Shown: positions 25,046 through 37,415, numbered from the stretch's first letter. The stretch: DNA of 64,000 nucleotides from Epiperipatus broadwayi (GCA_028023455.1 JAQFVV010006626.1:188001-252000), one strand, 5' to 3'. The notes: generated by a model not told the origin, from the sequence alone. Numbers and translations are program-made.

Positions 25046-27715
25046 CTATAAAGTGTGCTTATAACTTTTTCATATATTTAATGTTTATTAAACAATATTT
25101 TCGATTTTTTTAAAAAAAATATTTTAATACATTGTTTAATGATTTGTGATAACACATTTATTATTCAAAATCAACAAAGTTGAATATTAATATTTATTAT
25201 ATATTATTTTGAGCATGCTTGTTAGTTTTCATATTCCTTTATAATAGTCTTAATTAGAATTATTTACAGTTAAAGATGATAAAGCATACCTATATATTAA
25301 GATAGCATCAAATGATATGTATCAATTTTGTATTACTCTGCCAAATCCATTTCCCCTAAATTTAACAATAATTAAGAAGTGCAAACATTTTTACCTTTAT
25401 ATGCATATGTAACTTTATTAATATTTTAATTTTATGCTGTTCTCTGAAGATATTCCTAGAATGGTAATAATGAATGTGAAAAGTGTAGATGGGCCTATCT
25501 CATTAGAGAATCAGCCAAGCTGATATAAGATAGTGTAGCCCTTATGAGATAATGATTATTATCTTTTAAAATAAGACCTGATTTCATAATATGAGTAAAG
25601 AGTGACATATTGGTATGATCATTTGATTAATAAATAGTATGGATGACAGTAATCCAGAATGATAAACCAGCATCAATAAAAGCTATTCCAAACATATATT
25701 GTAATGATATTTAGGTTAACATTTATATAATTTATGTAGACAATATATATTTTAAAAGTTACATATCAAATGGTCAGAAAACATTTTATCACTCTTTTGT
25801 TTAATTTTTTTTTTTGCTTGTTTTTTTTTTTTTTTTTTTGAAAATTTGAACACATGTTCTTTTTACTGCAATTGATTTTTGTAATGAGCCATTTGAACTT
25901 TATAAAATTTTAAAATATGTTAAATGATTTTATTTTAATTAAGCATTAAAATTTTATAATTGGAAAATAATTTTAATTTGTAAATACTTTGTTATAGGAC
26001 ACATTCTGATTAAATTAAAATATTTAATACAAATTTAGTTGTTAAACTAAATCAATGTGAAGTTGATAAATATTTTTCAAGAATATTCTTAATAACTTTT
26101 ACCTTTAGAAACGCTTCTAAAAGATTATCAATTATATATTTTTAGTCATTATGCTTTTTATTTACTTCTTAATGTTAAGTTGATTTCTTTTGTTGTTGAT
26201 ACTTAGTAACAATTATAGTTAAACCTACATTTAGAAAACAATTTGAATCTGTAGGATAATTTTAAAATCTGACAGGCTTTATAATTAACAGTGACAAACA
26301 TTTTAAATATGTCATTCCAAAAAAAAAATCTATTAGTGATATTTAAATAATAATTAATTTTGTTTGGAATTTTTTTTGATTAACACAAAAAATAAGTTCA
26401 TTTATAAATATTTTTTAATTAAATGTATAAAAAATTATGTTTATGGGTATAATTAATAATGAACTGCTTTCTATTTATTTATTAAAAACTGTACATATAT
26501 ATTGTAGCAAAAATTAGATATATACTAGTTTATTTATACCCTATGTTGAGCTGAATACCTAGAAGATCCCCTATAAGTAAACATGCAAATGTGTTGGTAT
26601 ATTAGTTCCAAATGTAAATTTTTAGATAATGAGAAAAGGGATTCATATACTAGAAAAGTCACAGAAGAGCATCCAGATTTGCTGCCAAAACATATATAAA
26701 CACACATAAGTATTATTAATTAGGTAGTAAAATAATGTGTATAATTAACTATCTATCAACTTCATTTATATAAAGTACCACAACCGTTTCTGGAATGAGA
26801 CCAGGGTATTCATCTCTATGCATCATTTTTGTTACAATAACAACATCTAAATTTAATGAAGAAATATGGAATCACAATGATTAATTGATAATTTAAAACC
26901 ACCCACTTAATCACATTGACTGTCTGTTTGTACTGTGGTCAACAATGACTACTCCTTTTAAGGAGGAATTTACTTTGAACTGGTAATGGCAAAAATATTA
27001 CTTTAAAAATATGTAATATGTTTTGTTATTTATTAACTTACTTAAAATACCTAGATTCCAAGAATAACTGGGATAAAAAATAACATTATAGAAAGTTTGA
27101 ACCCATTTAAACAACAAGATACATTATACTCATATTGTGCAGAAGTGAAAACATGCTTCTGAATAAATATGCTGCATTGATTCTTGTTATCCTTTTATAT
27201 AATCTGTTTTTCTTTTTATTATCATAATTTTTGTAAAATTATTAAATATTTAGTCTCTAAATAAGTAAGATTTATTTATATTTTATTGGATTATAATGAT
27301 GCCAGAAAATAAACAAAATGAAATCACCTTCCATCATTATCATTTTGATTTTTTTAATTTTTTTTTTGTAATTATAACTTCAATTATAAAAACACAATAT
27401 ATTAAATAAATGACTTTTGGTAATGAAAAATTATTTGTTAATATATATATTTTTAAAAAGATGATTAAAATGAAATGATTGTTTGATATTTTATAACTGT
27501 TTATTTATGATTATTTGTCTGCAAAGTTGATATTTTATTTTCTTAGTATAATTTTGTTTATTGAATTAATTTTTCTAATGAAATATATAAAAAGGAAAAA
27601 CATAATTATATAAGAGTTTATTCATTAAAATAAATACACTTAAAATGCCTTAAATTAAAAGATCAAAAATGATCTATTATGTTAATTATAAAAAAAAACT
27701 ATTATAGGATTAAAA
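25046..27715. other. AT-rich intergenic DNA, nothing recognised
   Basis: Includes a T-rich run near 25807-25840 and a slightly more complex patch at about 26540-26700. I cannot assign any gene or repeat family. Confidence 0.5.
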
Positions 27716-27916
27716 TTATCAAATGATGAACAATGAATGCCAAGATTTAATAGAAATAAAAATTAATCAAAATAATAATATTGAATATCTGAATTGGATA
27801 TTTACATACTTATATTATCAAATGATGAACAATGAATGCCAAGATTTAATAGAAATAAAAATTAATCAAAATAATAATATTGAATATCTGAATTGGATAT
27901 TTACATACTTATATTA
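27716..27916 (+). repeat. Perfect tandem duplication of a 99-bp unit
   Basis: Two identical 99-bp copies begin at about 27716 and 27815. Because 99 is a multiple of three, the frame stays open through both, giving 64 codons of which MMNNECQDLIEIKINQNNN occurs twice. The frame is probably incidental. GATCAAAAATGATCT upstream and its inverse downstream (about 27939-27953) flank the duplication. Confidence 0.9.
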
Positions 27917-28129
27917 ATTATATCAATTTTATTTAAAAGATCATTTTTGATTGGTAATTGTTCTCAGAACCTCATTTTTGCTATTTGAATATGCTGTAAA
28001 TACTAATCTTGGAAAATTAGGTTGAATATTTTAAAAATTTTCCATGTCTAATTAGAAATTATAAGAATATTCTGAAAATAGAAATAACAAAATTATTATA
28101 TTTGTATTTACATATTGGATTATTTTCAT
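27917..28129. other. AT-rich DNA, nothing recognised
   Basis: No gene or repeat beyond the flanking inverted motif noted for the preceding duplication. Confidence 0.5.
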
Positions 28130-28304
28130 CATCTAATATTAAGTATTTAAAAAAAAATAACTTTATTTAAATTTTCCTATTTACATTCATCTGTTAGTAA
28201 TAGTGCACAGGTTTTACTACTAACAGTTGAATGTAATTGGAATATTTCAATAAAGTTATTATTTTGTAAAGACATTCAATACTTAATATTAGAGTGTGGA
28301 CTCG

Positions 28305-28371
<67 letters not shown>

Positions 28372-28440
28372 ACTAAAATACCATCTTCACAAACCTTTAG
28401 GAAAACACAAAATTACTATATTTTTAATAAATATTTTGTA
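28130..28440. repeat. Palindromic repeat followed by (TA)n
   Basis: TATTAAGTATTTAAAA and AATAACTTTATTTAAATTTT at the left mirror the right arm, which ends with TACTTAATATTA. CTGTTAGTAATAG and CTACTAACAG lie near the centre. A TA tract covers 28311-28365. The ACTAAAATACCATCTTCACA segment after it also occurs, with the right arm, at 30.17-30.30 kb, so this is a repeat family. Confidence 0.7.
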
Positions 28441-28449
28441 AATTGATAA

Positions 28450-28648
28450 TAATCATCATCAATCATTATCAATCCACTGCAGAATGAAGGTCTCTCCAAG
28501 TTCAATCCATCTTTTAATCTTTAGCTTCTCTTCTCCACATCACCCCTGCACACTTTCTTATTTCATCCATCCATCTCACATGTGGTCGGTTTCTGGGTCT
28601 TTTACAATCTCTTGGAATCCAATTTAAAATTTCAATTGTCCATCTATT
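28450..28648 (-). mobile_element. 5'-truncated RTE LINE, 3' terminal 200 bp
   Basis: Minus strand. The 3' terminus has TCATCATCAATCATTATCAA followed by TCCACTGCAG. The open part encodes RWTIEILNWIPRDCKRPRNR, PHVRWMDEIRK and CAGVMWRREAKD. Homology stops at 28648. The frame running beyond that point is not RTE sequence. Non-functional. Confidence 0.85.
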
Positions 28649-29139
28649 ATCAAAATTAATAATACCTCTAAATAAACATATAAATGCTATATCACAGGTT
28701 TTAAATATAAATGAATCAGTAGAATATAAAATACTATTAATAATCATTTTATTGTGGAAAATATATTGAAAGTTTGATAGCTGTTTTGTATCTGCATATC
28801 TACAATTTAAATAATAAATATATTTTTATTTTTTGCAATTTAAATGATTTTATTATTGCATACAAATATATTAAATACCATCCATAACAATAAACTTTGT
28901 GAAATATATGCATGTAATTATACTATTTCACTTTTCAACTCATTATTTTTTTCTCCATGGATAAAGACTTATCATGATCATTGTGAACAATGCTGCTGTC
29001 ATCCAATATAAAGGTCACTGTAAAGTTGAAGTCTTTGAGATATTTGTAGACATATATAAAAATATTTCCATTTTTGAATATTAGTTTTTGTCATTCAAAA
29101 TTACTTTTATGGTGATTGAAAAAATATTTGAAGATTGTC
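28649..29139. other. AT-rich DNA, nothing recognised
   Basis: No gene or repeat identified. Confidence 0.5.
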
Positions 29140-29460
29140 CATACAAATATAGACGATTGAAGAGTTGGAGTATGGAGTAGATTGAAGCCTGTCCAGTAAA
29201 GTATGAGGATTGGCTATCTTAATATATATCTGAGCACTTAGAGCATATATGTGTACAGATGGTAATCTGGACCAACTGATGATTGCTGGTCACGTATATT
29301 GGTGATTATTTATCTTTTTGACATATATGTGTTCAAGTGTATCAGTGTTATGAGATAGAGTGGAGAGTGGTGAGTTGGGTAAAAGTCTGTGTTCATATAC
29401 CCTATATATTACATATATAGACACAGTTATACAATAAGCCTGTATTTCAGTTATTAAAAC
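29140..29460 (+). mobile_element. Dispersed hammerhead-repeat family copy, ribozyme deleted
   Basis: Starts with GAAGAGTTGGAGTATGGAGT and ends with the family terminus ATATAGACACAG...CCTGTATTTCAGTTAT. At the motif, ACCAACTGATGATTGCTGGT runs directly into CACGTATATTGGTG. A 13-nt deletion removes the 3' side of stem II and GAAA. Otherwise collinear with the 54.1-kb copy. Confidence 0.8.
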
Positions 29461-29990
29461 AACCATTAGAGTAAGTTGATATAAATATTTCTTTTCTACA
29501 GTTCTTTGGTGACTTTTAGTAGTAATATTAATATGGTTTTCAATTGATCCAGATGAGTTAGTCTTTTTTTTAAAAAAAAATCTAACTGATAGGAATCAAA
29601 ATCATATACTTTATCCTAATATAGCACTGTGTAAATGATTTTTGTCTCTTGAATTGGAATTGTCAGTGTTATATCTTTTGCTACTCCTACTGTTGTCACA
29701 ATTCTTTGAACTATCTACTTCCTCATTTTCACATCATCAGTTTTCTTCTTTTTTTAAATGAGCTTCAAAAAATGTTTTAAAAAAGCAGTTGCATTTTATT
29801 AATTTGTGAATAATATGGTTATTGTTTTTTTTTTTCATTTTCTAACAAATAGGTTATTAGTTGTAATTACCTAGAGTGACTATACATAAAGCATTGAAAA
29901 CATTAATCAACTTTGTTCTTAGAAAAAAGTGGAGAAATCAGGAGAAACCTCATATATAAGTATATGAAATTTCTACTTACTGTTGCCTTT
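29461..29990. other. AT-rich DNA, nothing recognised
   Basis: No gene or identified repeat. A few poly-T and poly-A runs. Confidence 0.5.
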
Positions 29991-29991
29991 G

Positions 29992-30300
29992 GCAGGATGA
30001 CTCAGTTGGTTAGAGTGTTATCTTAAAATTCAATATTCAAATAATCTAAAGGTCCAGATTTAATTCCCATACTAGTACTGTCACTTGTCAAGCCAGCATC
30101 ACATGAAGAAGATTGGAGAATAATATCTCTCAAAACATTGTACATATACAAACCAGTATGCTATTACTAACAGTTAAATGTATTTGGAATATTTAAATAA
30201 AGTTAATTTTCTCTAAAAGCATTACAATACTCATATTAGATGATGGAAACAATTCAACATATAAATATAGCTAAAATACCATCATCATAAACCTTCAGAA
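29992..30300 (+). mobile_element. Possible tRNA-headed SINE with tail shared with 28.1 kb
   Basis: GGATGACTCAGTTGGTTAGA resembles a tRNA 5' half with an A box. GGTCCAGATTTAATTCCC fits a decayed B box about 50 nt downstream. After about 80 nt that include ACATGAAGAAGATTGGAGAA, the sequence joins the right arm and ACTAAAATACCATCATCATA segment of the 28.1-kb repeat. The combination looks like a composite SINE. The tRNA isotype is not clear. Confidence 0.5.
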
Positions 30301-30862
30301 AACAAATAAGTTATTAAGATAAATAATCTATTTTATCTTAAATTTAATAAAATAAATAATCTATTTTATCTTAAATTTAATAACTTTGTAGCTAAATTTT
30401 TATATATAGTTCTTTAAAATAAATGCATTTAAAATAAATTAGAAAAAATATTTCTTTCAAGGTATAATTATACAAAATATATTCCATTTATTATATATCA
30501 TTAAAATATATAAAAATACTTAAATTTTATTAAAAATAAACTGGAATATTTTCTCAGAAATTGCCAATATAACCCAATATAGCATGGTGATCACGTGTAT
30601 TATTCATTCTAAAATGATATATAACAATATTTGAGAAATTGTAAATATATGTTTATACTGAAATTTTATGCTGAATTGATCTAATCTAAATATTCATTTT
30701 AATCTAGTTTTTATTTTTGACTTTAGACATCTAAACTTTTTAATGTGTAAGGATTAAAATGTGAATTATTGAAGTGCTCTTTACATTAGAAAAATAATTT
30801 TTATTTATTTCTAAAGCTACTTTACTATTAAAAGTTACTTGCCATTGTATTTTATTTTGACA
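30301..30862. other. AT-rich DNA with a short tandem repeat
   Basis: A unit of about 34 bp containing ATAATCTATTTTATCTTAAA is repeated twice at about 30322-30389. Nothing else identified. Confidence 0.6.
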
Positions 30863-30872
30863 GGTATTTTAG

Positions 30873-30943
<71 letters not shown>

Positions 30944-30955
30944 TACTAAAATACC
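30863..30955. repeat. (TA)n tract inside a palindrome
   Basis: GGTATTTTAGTAATATA at the left and its exact reverse complement ending at 30955 surround TA repeats. It abuts the 3' end of the large RTE copy. Confidence 0.85.
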
Positions 30956-30956
30956 T

Positions 30957-33900
30957 TATCAACCATTATCAATCCACTGCAGGATGAAGGTCTCTCCAAG
31001 TTTAATCCATCTTCTCCGATCTTTAGCTTCTCTTCTCCACATCACCCCTGCACACTTTCTTATTTCATCCATCCATCTCACATGTGGTCTCTTTCTGGGT
31101 CTTTTACAATCTCTTGGAATCCAGTTTAAAATTTCAATTGTCTATCTATTATCATCTCTTCTAACAATATGACCAGCCCAACTCCACTTCAATCTTTTAA
31201 TTTTTTCAATGAGGTCAGTAACACCTGTTTGTTCTTTTACCCATACATTGCATTTACAATCTCTTTTGTTACTCCCAACATACATCCCTCCATATTTCTT
31301 TGACTGGTCTGAAGTCTCTGAATTGCTCTTCTATTAAGTGTCCAAGTCTCAGATCCATAAGTAAGAACTGATAAAACACATTTGTTAAAAACCTTCCTTT
31401 TCAAACACATAGGCATATTTCCTTTTAGTATCAAGTTATTTATACCAAAAGCACTCCAGCCAAGTTTAATTCTATGATTAATTTCCTCCATTATGTTTCC
31501 ATCTGTATTAATAATCTGACCAAGGTATTTGTAACTGTTAACTTTTTCTAATTCATCATAATCAATCTTTATTTTCATATTTTGAGCAAATCGATTAAAC
31601 ATTACTTTAGTCTTTTTAACATTTATCTTTAGTCCTACTTTCCTACTTTCACCTGATAATTCCTGCAACATTTCCTGCATATCTGAAGCATTATTTGCAA
31701 AAACAACTACATCATCTGCGAAATCTAAATGACTTAAATAATCACCATTTACTTTCACTCCTTTAGTTTCCCATTTTAATCCACAAAATACTTCATGCAG
31801 AACTGCTGTAAAAAGTTTTGGAGATATGGAGTCACCTTGTCTTACACCTTTCTCAATGTTGACTTTCCCAGTGTCATTATGTAATCTAATTGTTGCTGTT
31901 GCATTTTTATAAATATTCTTCAAAATATGACAACATCCTGGATCTATACCTTGATGATCTAATGCTTTAATCACTGAAGAAATGTTTATAGAATCAAATG
32001 CCTTTTCATAATTTACAAATCCTAAGCATAATGGCAACTCATATTCATTTGTCCTTTCTATAACTTCTCTCAATACCTGGATATGATCTACTGTACTAAA
32101 ACCATTTTTAAATCCAGCTTGTTCTCTTGGTTGGTGGAAATCCAATGTTCTCTGTAGACGAGTAGTAATTATCTTGGTAAAAATTTTATATAAAACTGAT
32201 AAAAGGCTGATAGGTCTGTAATTTCTAATATATTCTTTATCACCTTTTTTAAATATTAATATTATTACTGCATTCTTCCAATCATCCAATACATCTTTAT
32301 CATTTAGACATTTGGTATATAACTTTGCTAAAAAAATTCTATTTCTTCACCTGCTTCTTTTAATATATCAATTATAATTCCATCATTACCTGGAGCCTTT
32401 CCTTTCTTCATACATTTAATTGCATATCTCACTTCTTCATTTATAATTCTGGGCAATTTGGAAGATGTAATAGATATAGGAGGTATTTGTTCTTTATTAC
32501 TATATAATTCTTGATAAAAATCTTCTACCAATTTCATGATCGCATCTCTCCTTTTAGTAATAATTCCATCTTTTTTTCTTATTGCAGATATAAATTTCCT
32601 ACCAATACAAAAATGTTGTTTTACACTTTCTATACTTTTCTTCTCTTCTACAGCTTTCCTTGCTAGTTCACAGTTATACTTTCTTATATCATTTTCAACT
32701 CTTTTCCACACCATTTTACAAAATTCGAGATATTCAATTCTTTTTAATGCATCATTTTTGTATATCTTCATATTCTTCTTTTCTTCATAAATTCTTTAGT
32801 CTCAGTAGAAATTTTATTGGTCAATTGCTGTTTCTTTCTACCAGCTATCTTTGTTGCAGTTTTCAAAAGTGTATCAGTTATTTTCATATTAATTTCATTC
32901 AAATCTGAATCATGTTCAAAATCTACTAATACTTGAAACCAATTTGTAAGTTCTAATTTAAATTCATTAGAATATTTCTAAAGATTAGGAATATCAACTG
33001 TAAATATTGTTTTTCTTAATAATTTTTGGCTCTCTAGTTTTACATTAACACGTATCTTACATCTTACTAATCGATGATCACTTCCTGTGTTAAATTTATT
33101 AAGAACATTACAATCATGAAATATGTATTTCCTGTTAGTCAAAATATAATCCAATTCTGCTGTACCTTTATTTGGATGCTTCCATGTCCATTTCCTTTTA
33201 ACATTTTTCTCAAAAAAAGAATTCATAATATAAAGTTTTTTTCTTTTTCTGCAAACTCCACAAGTCTATGTCCTCTCTCATTTCTATTACCATAACCAAA
33301 ATTACCTACAGCAATTTCATCTTTCATTTGTTTACCAATTCTAGCATTAAAGACTCCCATAACAATTTTAAAATGTTGTTTACTCTGATCAAAAGCCTTT
33401 TGTACATCCATATAAAAATCTTCTACTACTTCATCACTATGAGAACTTGTTGGGGCATAAACCTGAATTATTTGCATTTGGTATCTGCTATTAAGTTGTA
33501 TAACTAATCTTGCCACTTTGTCCGATACACCATCAATCTTCACAATATTGTTCTTCCACTTTTTATTTATAATGAATCTTACTCCACTTGTATTTCCAAT
33601 ATTTGTGCCTTTATAATAGTGTCTATGTCCACGTTTTAAATCAATTGTCTCTTCACCCTTTCTTCTAACTTCACAAAGTCCAATAATGTCCCATTTAATA
33701 TAAGAGAGTTCTTCTTCTAATTCTTGCAATCTTCCTTCACTTGAAAGTGATCTGCAGTTGTAAGTACCTAAATAAAAAGTCATCATCAAATGGCAGCCTG
33801 GGTCCGCAATCAGGAGATTCTTAGCACCCTCTGCCTTTGACCACCAACCGCTACCTTGGTTGGTGACTTTATATCCTCCTGGGAATAAGGGCCATGCTTT

Positions 33901-34240
33901 ATTTTTGTCTGTCATAATTGTATATATGTATTGGGAAAATATTTATCATTTACACAAACATTCATTCTGCCTTATCAGGCACTGAGAAGAAAGACCATGA
34001 TGTTTCTTGATCTTAAACTCAGAGGTAAAAAGCCAATAAACTCACCATGCTGGCTAATGCATGTTGGTGAGCAGCCCATCCATGTTCGTATACTATATGA
34101 ATAATCACATAGTAATAACAGCTACGATGACAAGAATGTATGGAGTGGACATTAGGAATTTGCCCTGCTCGGTTCCTTTAAGGCCTCCTAGAGGAATCAA
34201 AGGGTCTCCTTTCAGTTGATAGCAAAACTCCTTTCTGCAA

Positions 34241-34242
<2 letters not shown>
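30957..34242 (-). mobile_element. Near-full-length RTE-clade LINE (pseudogene)
   Basis: About 3.29 kb, the usual size for the clade, read on the minus strand. The 5' leader (34242 to about 33916) is followed by an APE-type endonuclease, with LGTYNCRSL, IIGLCEVRRKGEE, QIIQVYAPTS, VMGVFNARIG and TGSDHRLVR (33915 to about 33030). Then comes a linker, then reverse transcriptase with KAPGNDGI, NYRPISLLSVLYKIFTKI, AGFKNGFSTVDHI, FVNYEKAFDSI, GVRQGDSISP, LDFADDVVVFA and YKYLGQII (to about 31240). The C-terminal WAGHI/WIPRDCKR region lies in another frame. Lesions include frameshifts near 33236, 32300 and 31260 and a stop near 32980. The catalytic GDFNA motif is GVFNA here, and the motif A aspartate is Asn. 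Dead copy, but relatively young. Confidence 0.93.
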
Positions 34243-34278
<36 letters not shown>

Positions 34279-34281
34279 TTT

Positions 34282-34326
<45 letters not shown>

Positions 34327-34333
34327 TTAAAAC
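34243..34333. repeat. (TA)n tracts with TTTAATAAT/ATTATTAAA palindrome
   Basis: TA runs lie on either side of ATAGGTTTAATAATA (about 34274-34288). TATAATTATTAAAAC at 34319-34333 is its near-inverse. It marks the 5' boundary of the RTE copy and the start of the next repeat. Confidence 0.8.
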
Positions 34334-34334
34334 T

Positions 34335-35075
34335 GAATTCTGTATTTATATTATGCTTTTAACTGAAATACCCAAGCTTATTATATACCTGTGTCTATAT
34401 ATGTAATATATAGGGTATATGAGCACAGACTTTCACATAACCCACCACTCTCCACACTATGCTGAAAAGATAAATAATCACCAATATACGTATTTCATAA
34501 GTGCTCAGATATATATTAATATAGCCAATCCTCATACTTTAATGGACAGGCTTCCATCTAATTCACACTCCAACTCTTCAACAATCCATCCAATTGAAAA
34601 TCTGCTGATGGAATGCTCAAAGACCACTCCAACTCTTCAACTGTGCATCCAATTAAAAATCTGATGATGGAATGCTCAACCATCCATCCAATTGAAAATC
34701 TGATGATGGAATGCTCAACCATCCATCCAATTGAAAATCTGATGATGGAATGCTCAAAAGCCTTGAGCATTCCATCATCACATTTTCAATTGGATGGATG
34801 GTTGAAGAGTTGGAGTGTGGAGTATATTGAAGCCTGACCATTATAGTATGAGGATTGGCTATTTTAATATATATCTGAGCATTTAGAGCATATATGTATA
34901 GAGGTGGTAATCTGGACCAATTGATGATTGCTGGTTTAGCATGAAATACATATATTGGTGATTATTTATCTTTTCAGCATATATGTGTTCAAGTGTATTA
35001 GTGATATAAGATAATGTGGAGAGTGGTGGGTCATGTGAAAGTCTGTGCTCATATACCCTATATATTATGCTTTTA
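34335..35075. mobile_element. Dispersed hammerhead-repeat, palindromic pair of arms
   Basis: The left arm (34335-34765, minus sense) and right arm (34770-35075, plus sense) are inverted copies meeting at GCTCAAAAGCCTTGAGC. The left arm has lost the ribozyme segment. It has also expanded a CCATCCAATTGAAAATCTGA, TGATGGAATGCTCAA unit into four tandem copies (34583-34757). The right arm keeps the motif at 34916-34959 with one core change. Ends are TATATAGGGTATATGAGCAC and its inverse. Confidence 0.85.
34916..34959 (+). ncRNA. Hammerhead-like motif, C3 to U
   Basis: Same 44-nt layout as at 14034: ACCAA/TTGGT stem I, stem II TGCT/AGCA, GAAA at 34943-34946. The core reads TTGATGA instead of CTGATGA, a C3 change expected to abolish cleavage. 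All stems are retained. Confidence 0.55.
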
Positions 35076-36269
35076 GAAAGATTTAAATTTGTTATATGAA
35101 ACAAAAATATATATTGTATAATATTATTGTAGTTAACATAAAAGGGTATGTTTTTTCTGCATAAGTTCAATACTTTTAATATTGTTTTATAATTTCAGTT
35201 ATACAGAATATTTTTAAAAACATAATTAGAATGAAAATATTTTTGTTTTTTCAAAAACGTTTTTCTAATTGAAGGCCGCAACATATACAAAATGGTGAAA
35301 TAAACACCATTATCATTATTGAGAATACTAAAACATTAAAATGAAGATGACATAGAACTTTTTCTGTAATATATTACAACAAAACAATTGAAATCATAGA
35401 CTGTGTTTTTAAAAAGATTCAAATACTGGAAAAAAAAAATTGCATGTGATATTCATGAATAAGATTTTTGGGAATGACGTATACAAAAGAACTAAAATAA
35501 TATTAGATTTTTTTTCTGCAATAATTAATACTAAATTAAATTATCTAGAGACTTCTTTTTTGAACGCAATAAACTATTTGAATCATCAATTTTTATCATT
35601 TATTGGAAAAGGAATTATTAATTAAGTTTTAATTTTAAGAACAAAAAGATAATTTTATGCAAGGTTTCATAGTTATCGTTTTAATTTTGTGAGTCGACTA
35701 CTTCTTTAGAATTTTTAATGGATTTTAAATTATTTTTAAAAAGTACCTTCCAAAATAATAATCAATACTAAATAAAATTAAAAAAAATTTTGTTTTATAA
35801 ATGGACATATTTGTTTATTTATCATTTTCAATGAGATAATTTAAAACAATAAATCTGATTAAAGAAATCATTACTAATTAAGTTTATTTTCCAGATGCAA
35901 AGCGGCAACAAAAACTGGAGCAAATGCTAACGGATTGCCTTGAAGTCATGGCTAGGATAGATAGGTTAAATTACTATAATCTAATATAAATGCTTTAGGA
36001 AAACAGAATTAGTAAGATCTTAAATTAGTGCGTTTGTATATTTATTTCGATTTCCCATACAATAATGTCAATACTTTACTTTTTACAATTAACAAGTTTT
36101 CTTATAAATTGAATATTAAAAATTTGACAGCAAAATATATTATGAAAATTTTATATATGATATGTATATTATAAATTATTAATTTTAACAGATATTTCCG
36201 CATACTAATATATATATATATATTAATTCTAATATTCTCACGGATAAATGATACATTTATATTATTTCC
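35076..36269. other. AT-rich intergenic DNA
   Basis: A 61-codon frame at 35440-35625 is unassigned. A patch at about 35895-35970 has somewhat higher G+C (GCAAAGCGGCAACAAAAAC, then TGACTTGAAG-like sequence), but I cannot recognise an exon in it. Confidence 0.45.
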
Positions 36270-36400
36270 AGAAGCTTCCGCATAATAAAAATATAATAGC
36301 TAAATAGCTAACGTTTCAGTCCAAACTTTTGTACTGAAACGTCATCTATTAAGCTATTATATTTTTATTACACGGAAGCTCCCAGAAATAATATTATGAA
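36270..36400. repeat. Hairpin element sharing a motif with the PLE 3' region
   Basis: AGAAGCTTCCGCATAATAAA, AATATAATAGC and ACGTTTCAGT are mirrored by ACTGAAACGT, GCTATTATATTTTTATTA and GGAAGCTCCCAGAAATAAT. TATTATATTTTTATTACA and GCTCCCAGAAATAAT recur at 41331-41364, just after the decayed PLE at 40.3-41.2 kb. Likely a solo inverted pair of that PLE's terminal sequence. Confidence 0.65.
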
Positions 36401-36934
36401 ATTATATATATATATCTTTACTAAAGCAGTTTTCTTCCCCTAATCTAAAGCCATTTATTGAATTCTTGAATAATTAATGAACACCAAATAGATTTTGCTT
36501 TTATCTCTGAGGTTTAGGATTTAAAGCTGAAATTATTTCACTTATACATTTAAAAGCATTGTTTCTCATTTATATTATTCAAGCTAAGAGATGAAATTTT
36601 AAAATCACTCTCTTACATAGACATATACATCTGATTTTATATCAATTTCTTTATTTTTAAGACTATAGTTTTATGCCAATTAGTCTAAAAGTTTAACTCT
36701 CTAACAAGAAAGGTTTATATTAACAACAATATCACAAAGCTTCTTTATATTCTTAATCATGTTTCCCAAAATCATTATTTATTAAATTAGAAGTACTCAC
36801 TTTCACTTACTTCAATCATTTAAGGATTGTAATCATAATTTGTATTCAAAGAGATATAGATAAATGAACCTTAACCAGCATATAGTTTAAACATTATTAT
36901 TGTACCTCCATTTTATCTAATTAATTTTATAATA
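36401..36934. other. AT-rich DNA, nothing recognised
   Basis: No gene or repeat identified. Confidence 0.5.
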
Positions 36935-37415
36935 ACTGAAACACTCAGACTTATTATATACCTGTGTCTATATATGTAATATATAGGATATATGAGCACA
37001 GACTTTCACACGATCTACCACTCTCCATACTATCTCATAACACTGATACACTTGAACACATATATGTTGAAAAGATAAATAATCACCAATACACGTATTC
37101 CATGCTAAACCAGCAATCATCAGTTGGTCCAGATTACCATCTCTACACGTATATGCTATAAGTGCTCAGATATATATTAAGATAGCCAAACCTCATACTT
37201 TAGTGGACAGGCTTCATTCTACTCCACATTCCAACTCTTCAACCATCCACCCAATTGAAAATCTGATGATGGAATACTGGTTTAACATGAAATACGTATA
37301 TTGGTGATTATTTATTTTTTCAACATATATGTGTTCAAGAGTATCAGTGTTATGAGATAGTGTGCAGAGTGGTGGTTCATGTAAAAGTCTATGCTCATAT
37401 ACCCTATATATATTG
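36935..37415 (-). mobile_element. Dispersed hammerhead-repeat, asymmetric palindrome
   Basis: The left arm (36935-37275, minus sense) carries the family terminus, motif and GATGGAATAC end. From 37280 a shorter inverted arm starts inside stem II (TGGTTTAACATGAAATACGT) and runs to CATATACCCTATATATA. The motif at 37085-37128 has one altered core base. A 65-codon frame across the left arm recurs in other copies only because the repeat is conserved. Confidence 0.85.
37085..37128 (-). ncRNA. Hammerhead-like motif, A13 to G
   Basis: Minus strand: stem I, CTGATGA and stem II are intact. The GAAA is GGAA, and stem III sequence TACGTGTA differs by one base from the 56.7-kb copy. Probably inactive. Confidence 0.5.

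Noticed and set aside
34613-34841. Repeated-peptide frames on both strands
   Set aside because: Produced by the tandem unit in the palindromic repeat arm. They are open on both strands, as expected for inverted repeats.
36300-36350. Hammerhead-like ACTGAAACGTC in the 36.3-kb hairpin
   Set aside because: The GAAAC side has a stem, but no CTGANGA box lies at the required position on either strand.
36964-37161. A 65-codon frame found in several places (also 54155-54352, 34883-35170)
   Set aside because: Shared because the hammerhead-repeat family is conserved at DNA level. The frame is not kept in all copies and shows no protein family.
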